Below are positions 4,150 through 9,524 of a stretch of 9,524 nucleotides of DNA, piece by piece; position 1 is the first letter of the stretch, and each line of letters begins with the position of its first letter. Under the pieces are notes generated by a model. It was given only the letters and a program-made list of their open reading frames with translations, was not told the origin of the DNA and made no database searches. The stretch comes from Pseudoxanthomonas suwonensis. GTDB taxonomy: Bacteria; Pseudomonadota; Gammaproteobacteria; Xanthomonadales; Xanthomonadaceae. The stretch is taken from contig QFNC01000057.1 of NCBI GenBank assembly GCA_003240695.1, positions 1 through 9,524 of the forward strand. The letters run 5' to 3'. The position numbers were made by a program, and so were the translations under genes.

Positions 4150-4198
4150 CCGGAGCCGCCCTGCGCGGTTCCGGCATGCGCGGCACGACCGCCATGCC
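4150..4198 (+). other. Two overlapping hairpins just upstream of rpoB
   Basis: CCGGAGCCGC (4150-4159) pairs with GCGGTTCCGG (4165-4174), ten pairs with one G-U, around loop CCTGC. GGCATG (4173-4178) pairs with CATGCC (4193-4198), and GCGG (4180-4183) with CCGC (4189-4192), around loop CACGA with C4179 bulged. The two share G4173-G4174, so the outermost pairs compete. The second ends 16 bases before the GAGG ribosome site of rpoB. Confidence 0.4.
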
Positions 4199-4227
4199 AA
4201 CCCATTCCATTGCGAGGCCGCAGTTCC

Positions 4228-7200
4228 ATGACCACAGCGTCCCAGACCCCCTATTCCTTCACCGAAAAGAAGCGCATCCGCAAGGACTTCGGCAAGTCGC
4301 GCTCGATCCTGGAAGTGCCGTTCCTGCTGGCCATCCAGGTGGATTCGTACCGCGAATTCCTGCAGCAGGGCACTGCGCCTAACAAGCGCCAGGACCGCGG
4401 CCTGCACGCCGCGCTGAAATCGGTGTTCCCGATCATCAGCTACAACGGCTCGGCTGCGCTGGAATACGTGAGCTACACGCTGGGCGAACCGGCCTTCGAC
4501 GAGCGCGAATGCCGCACCCGCGGGCTGAGCTACGGAGCGCCGCTGCGCGTGACCGTGCGCCTGGTCATCTACGACCGCGAGTCGTCCAACAAGGCGGTGA
4601 AGTACGTCAAGGAGCAGGAGGTCTACATGGGCGAGATCCCGCTCATGACCGACAACGGCACCTTCATCGTGAACGGCACCGAGCGCGTGATCGTGTCGCA
4701 GCTGCACCGCTCGCCGGGCGTGTTCTTCGACCACGACCGCGGCAAGACCCACAGCTCCGGCAAGCTGCTGTTCTCGGCGCGCGTGATTCCCTACCGCGGC
4801 TCGTGGCTGGACTTCGAATTCGATCCGAAGGACGCGCTATTTACCCGCATCGACCGTCGCCGCAAGCTGCCGGTGTCGGTGCTGCTGCGCGCACTGGGTT
4901 ACAGCAACGAGGAGATGCTGGCCGAGTTCTTCGAAGTCAACACCTTCCACATCGATCCGAAGGAGGGCGTGCAGCTGGAATTGGTGCCTGAGCGCCTGCG
5001 CGGCGAAACGCTGAACTTCGACCTGGCCGATGGCGACAAGGTGATCGTGGAAGCCGGCAAGCGCATCACCGCGCGCCACATCAAGCAGCTGGAAGCCGCC
5101 GGCATCGCCGCGCTGTCGGTCCCCGACGACTACCTGGTCGGCCGCATCCTGTCGCACGACGTGGTGGATGCCGCCACCGGCGAGCTGCTGGCCAATGCCA
5201 ACGACGAAATCACCGAGGACCAGCTGGGCAAGCTGCGCAAGGCCGCCATCGCCACGGTCGGCACGCTGTGGGTGAACGACCTGGACCGCGGCCCGTACAT
5301 CTCCAACACGCTGCGCATCGACAACACCAAGACCCAGCTGGAAGCGCTGGTGGAAATCTACCGGATGATGCGCCCCGGCGAGCCGCCGACCAAGGACGCC
5401 GCGCAGAACCTGTTCCACAACCTGTTCTTCACCTTCGAGCGCTACGACCTGTCGGGCGTGGGCCGGATGAAGTTCAACCGCCGTCTGGGCCGCAAGGAAG
5501 TCACCGGCGCATCGGTGCTGTACGACGCCCGTTATTTCGCCGAACGCAAGGATGACGAATCGGTCGCGCTGCGCGAGAAGTACGGAGACGGCTCGGACAT
5601 CCTGGACGTGATCCACGTGCTGACCGAGATCCGCAACGGCCGCGGCACCGTGGACGACATCGACCACCTCGGCAACCGCCGCGTGCGTTCGGTCGGCGAA
5701 ATGGCCGAGAACGTGTTCCGCGTGGGCCTGGTGCGCGTGGAGCGCGCGGTGCGCGAGCGCCTGAACATGGCCGAGATGGAAAACCTGAGCCCGCAGGAAC
5801 TGATCAACGCCAAGCCGGTGGCGGCCGCGGTGAAGGAGTTCTTCGGTTCCTCGCAGCTGTCGCAGTTCATGGACCAGAACAACCCGCTGTCGGAAGTCAC
5901 CCACAAGCGTCGCGTCTCCGCACTGGGCCCCGGCGGCCTGACCCGCGAGCGCGCCGGCTTCGAAGTGCGCGACGTGCATCCGACCCACTACGGCCGCGTT
6001 TGCACCATCGAGACGCCGGAAGGCCCGAACATCGGCCTGATCAACTCGCTGGCGGTATTCGCCCGCACCAACGGCTACGGCTTCCTGGAAACGCCGTACC
6101 GCAAGGTGGTGGACGGCCGCGTCACCGACGACGTGGAATACCTGTCGGCGATCGAGGAAAACGAGTTCGTGATCGCGCAGGCCAATGCCGAACGCGATGG
6201 CAAGGGCAAGCTGACCGCACCGTTCGTGGCCTGCCGCTACCAGGGCGAGAACCTGCTCAAGCCGCCGAGCGAGATCGATTTCATGGACGTGTCGCCGATG
6301 CAGACCGTGTCCGTCGCCGCGGCGCTGGTGCCGTTCCTGGAGCACGACGACGCCAACCGCGCGCTGATGGGCGCCAACATGCAGCGCCAGGCGGTGCCGA
6401 CGCTGCGTGCGCAGAAGCCGCTGGTGGGCACAGGCATCGAACGCGCCGTGGCCCGCGACTCAGGCGTCACCGTCAACGCGTTGCGCGGCGGCGTGATCGA
6501 GCAGATCGACGCGGCCCGCATCGTGGTGAAGGCGAACGAGAGCGAGATCTCCGGCGAACACGATGCCGGCGTGGACATCTACAACCTGATCAAGTACACC
6601 CGTTCCAACCAGAACACCTGCATCAACCAGACTCCGCTGGTGAAGGTGGGCGACGTGGTCGCGCGCGGCGACGTGCTGGCCGACGGCCCTTCCACCGACA
6701 TCGGTGAACTGGCGCTGGGCCAGAACATGCTGGTCGCGTTCATGCCGTGGAACGGTTACAACTTCGAGGACTCGATCCTGCTGTCCGAGCGCGTGGTGCA
6801 GGAAGACCGCTACACCACCATCCACATCGAGGAGCTGACCTGCGCCGCCCGCGACACCAAGCTGGGGCCGGAGGAAATCTCCGCCGACATCCCCAACGTG
6901 TCCGAGAACGCGCTGAACCGACTGGACGAATCCGGCGTGGTGTTCATCGGTGCGGAAGTGCGCGCCGGCGACATCCTGGTCGGCAAGGTCACGCCCAAGG
7001 GCGAAAGCCAGCTGACTCCGGAAGAAAAGCTGCTGCGCGCGATCTTCGGCGAGAAGGCCAGTGACGTGAAGGACAGCAGCTTGCGCGTGCCGCCGGGCAT
7101 GGACGGCACCGTGATCGACGTGCAGGTGTTCACCCGCGACGGCATCGAAAAGGACAAGCGCGCCCGCCAGATCGAGGAAAGCGAAATCCGCCGGGTCAAG

Positions 7201-8397
7201 AAGGACTTCGACGACCAGTTCCGCATCCTCGAAGCGGCCATCTACGACCGCCTGCGCGGCCAGTTGCTGGGCAAGGAGGCCAATGGCGGCGCCGGGGTGA
7301 AGAAGGGCGAAACCGTCACCAGCCTGGTGCTGGACACGTTGCCGCGCAAGGAGTGGTTCGGCCTGCGCATGAAGGACGACGATGCCGCCGAGGCACTGGA
7401 ACGCGCGCAGAAGCAGATCGAAGCGCACCGCAAGGAGTTCGACCGCCGTTTCGACGACAAGCGTGGCAAGATCACCCAGGGCGACGACCTCGCGCCGGGC
7501 GTGCTGAAGATGGTCAAGGTGTTCCTGGCAGTGAAGCGCCGCATCCAGCCGGGCGACAAGATGGCCGGCCGCCACGGCAACAAGGGCGTGGTGTCCACCA
7601 TCGTGCCGGTGCAGGACATGCCGTACATGGCCAATGGCGAAACCGTGGACATCGTGCTGAACCCGCTGGGCGTGCCGAGCCGCATGAACATCGGCCAGAT
7701 CCTGGAAACCCATCTGGGCTGGGCCGCGAAGGGTCTGGGTCGCAAGATCGACGCGATGCTGCAGGCGCAGGCCAAGGTGGCCGAGCTGCGCAAGTTCCTC
7801 GACCAGATCTACAACCACGACCGCAAGCTCCATGCCGAGCGCGTGGACCTGGAGCAGTTCAGCGACGCCGAACTGGTCACGCTGGCGCAGAATCTCACCG
7901 ACGGCGTGCCGATGGCCACCCCGGTGTTCGACGGTGCGGCGGAAAGCGAGATCAAGGCGATGCTGGAACTGGCCGATCTGCCGCTGAGCGGTCAGACCCG
8001 GCTGTTCGACGGCCGCACCGGCGACATGTTCGACCGTCCGGTCACCGTGGGCTACATGCACATGCTGAAGCTGAACCACCTGGTGGACGACAAGATGCAT
8101 GCACGCAGCACCGGTCCGTACTCGTTGGTCACCCAGCAGCCGCTGGGCGGCAAGGCACAGTTCGGCGGCCAGCGTTTCGGCGAAATGGAAGTGTGGGCGC
8201 TGGAAGCCTACGGCGCGGCCTACACCCTGCAGGAAATGCTGACGGTGAAGTCCGACGACGTGCAGGGCCGCAATGCCATGTACAAGAACATCGTCGATGG
8301 CGAACACGAAATGGTCGCGGGCATGCCGGAATCCTTCAACGTGCTGGTGAAGGAAATCCGCAGCCTGGCCATCAACATGGAGCTGGAAGAGCACTGA
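4228..8397 (+). CDS. rpoB: DNA-directed RNA polymerase subunit beta
   Basis: RpoB is the second-largest subunit of RNA polymerase; with beta' it forms the active centre. The product has 1389 residues against 1342 in E. coli. The lobe and protrusion region carries PLMTDNGTFIVNGTERVIVSQ and LHRSPGVFF (about 138-167). The rifampicin pocket has the usual susceptible residues: D549, H559 and S564 (E. coli 516, 526, 531), plus E595, P597 and I605 (E. coli 562, 564, 572). T593 replaces E. coli P560. GYNFEDSILLSERVV at 843-857 holds the conserved E847 and D848. K1111 and K1119 in GDKMAGRHGNKG match the active-site lysines 1065 and 1073. The C-terminal HLVDDKMHARSTGPYSLVTQQ begins at 1284. ATG4228 was chosen, with GAGG at 4214-4217, because the family N terminus (SFTEKKRIRKDFG) starts just after it. 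The frame open 50 codons further upstream runs through hairpins. Confidence 0.99.
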   Translation: MTTASQTPYSFTEKKRIRKDFGKSRSILEVPFLLAIQVDSYREFLQQGTAPNKRQDRGLHAALKSVFPIISYNGSAALEYVSYTLGEPAFDERECRTRGLSYGAPLRVTVRLVIYDRESSNKAVKYVKEQEVYMGEIPLMTDNGTFIVNGTERVIVSQLHRSPGVFFDHDRGKTHSSGKLLFSARVIPYRGSWLDFEFDPKDALFTRIDRRRKLPVSVLLRALGYSNEEMLAEFFEVNTFHIDPKEGVQLELVPERLRGETLNFDLADGDKVIVEAGKRITARHIKQLEAAGIAALSVPDDYLVGRILSHDVVDAATGELLANANDEITEDQLGKLRKAAIATVGTLWVNDLDRGPYISNTLRIDNTKTQLEALVEIYRMMRPGEPPTKDAAQNLFHNLFFTFERYDLSGVGRMKFNRRLGRKEVTGASVLYDARYFAERKDDESVALREKYGDGSDILDVIHVLTEIRNGRGTVDDIDHLGNRRVRSVGEMAENVFRVGLVRVERAVRERLNMAEMENLSPQELINAKPVAAAVKEFFGSSQLSQFMDQNNPLSEVTHKRRVSALGPGGLTRERAGFEVRDVHPTHYGRVCTIETPEGPNIGLINSLAVFARTNGYGFLETPYRKVVDGRVTDDVEYLSAIEENEFVIAQANAERDGKGKLTAPFVACRYQGENLLKPPSEIDFMDVSPMQTVSVAAALVPFLEHDDANRALMGANMQRQAVPTLRAQKPLVGTGIERAVARDSGVTVNALRGGVIEQIDAARIVVKANESEISGEHDAGVDIYNLIKYTRSNQNTCINQTPLVKVGDVVARGDVLADGPSTDIGELALGQNMLVAFMPWNGYNFEDSILLSERVVQEDRYTTIHIEELTCAARDTKLGPEEISADIPNVSENALNRLDESGVVFIGAEVRAGDILVGKVTPKGESQLTPEEKLLRAIFGEKASDVKDSSLRVPPGMDGTVIDVQVFTRDGIEKDKRARQIEESEIRRVKKDFDDQFRILEAAIYDRLRGQLLGKEANGGAGVKKGETVTSLVLDTLPRKEWFGLRMKDDDAAEALERAQKQIEAHRKEFDRRFDDKRGKITQGDDLAPGVLKMVKVFLAVKRRIQPGDKMAGRHGNKGVVSTIVPVQDMPYMANGETVDIVLNPLGVPSRMNIGQILETHLGWAAKGLGRKIDAMLQAQAKVAELRKFLDQIYNHDRKLHAERVDLEQFSDAELVTLAQNLTDGVPMATPVFDGAAESEIKAMLELADLPLSGQTRLFDGRTGDMFDRPVTVGYMHMLKLNHLVDDKMHARSTGPYSLVTQQPLGGKAQFGGQRFGEMEVWALEAYGAAYTLQEMLTVKSDDVQGRNAMYKNIVDGEHEMVAGMPESFNVLVKEIRSLAINMELEEH

Positions 8398-8484
8398 CCC
8401 ATGCCTGCGGCGGTATGCGGCCGACATCCGCGCCCGCCCTCGCGAGCATCAAGTGACCTTTTCCCGACTCCGCGGAGACATCAA

Positions 8485-9524
<1,040 letters not shown>

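Noticed and set aside
4078..4227. A 50-codon N-terminal extension of RpoB from a TTG codon
   Set aside because: It covers the candidate RNase III stem and two hairpins and has no similarity to RpoB. The family N terminus follows ATG4228.
5869..6042. Possible rifampicin-resistance changes in rpoB
   Set aside because: All the main resistance positions (E. coli 513, 516, 526, 531, 562, 564, 572) have the susceptible residue. The changes seen (V for I530, T for P560) look like lineage variation.
4837..8427. Two long open frames on the - strand opposite rpoB (4837-6345 and 6460-8427)
   Set aside because: They lie wholly antisense to clear rpoB coding sequence, and their translations are rich in His, Gln, Arg and Val with no recognisable domain. 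This is the usual artefact of strong G/C third-position bias.
8468..8477. Ten-base palindrome CTCCGCGGAG at the rpoC ribosome site
   Set aside because: With no loop, it could form only three pairs around four bases, too weak to hide the ribosome site. Short GC palindromes are common at this base composition.

Overview
The window is a stretch of the conserved tuf - trnW - secE - nusG - rplKAJL - rpoBC cluster of a GC-rich gammaproteobacterium. All genes are on the + strand. The family is most likely Xanthomonadaceae (Lysobacteraceae). This rests on high GC with strong G/C third-position bias, a tuf copy followed by tRNA-Trp with an encoded CCA end, an L7/L12 with the sequence KDLTEAGG where E. 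coli has KDLVESAP, and an RpoB of 1389 residues that is longer than the E. coli protein and closely resembles xanthomonad RpoB as I remember it. The genus cannot be fixed from this window.

Layout. Bases 1-82 are the 3' end of an EF-Tu gene. Bases 83-217 hold three consecutive RNA hairpins, the last a typical intrinsic terminator. tRNA-Trp(CCA) lies at 218-293. secE (366-770) and nusG (786-1367) follow closely. rplK (L11) and rplA (L1) are almost contiguous, at 1450-1878 and 1884-2582. A 382-base leader (2583-2964) carries a recognisable L10-type autoregulatory RNA before rplJ (L10, 2965-3489). rplL (L7/L12) is at 3570-3944. A 283-base gap (3945-4227) is filled almost end to end with hairpins: an attenuator-like one, a long imperfect stem resembling an RNase III site, and three more. 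rpoB runs 4228-8397. rpoC starts at 8485 and runs off the window after 346 codons.

How it works together. The genes supply the translation and transcription machinery: EF-Tu and tRNA-Trp, the SecE translocon subunit, elongation factor NusG, the L11/L1 and L10/L7-L12 proteins of the large subunit, and the beta and beta' subunits of RNA polymerase. In E. coli this arrangement is controlled by L1 and L10-(L7/L12)n binding their own mRNAs, and by partial termination and RNase III cleavage between rplL and rpoB. Counterparts of the last three can be proposed here from sequence. The L1 site is only weakly supported. I found no convincing promoter in the window.

I see no mobile element, CRISPR array, defence system or other new system. 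The coding content is ordinary housekeeping. What merits a second look is non-coding: the leader and intergenic RNA structures, an imperfect duplication inside the L10 leader, and a perfect 20-bp palindrome inside the end of nusG.
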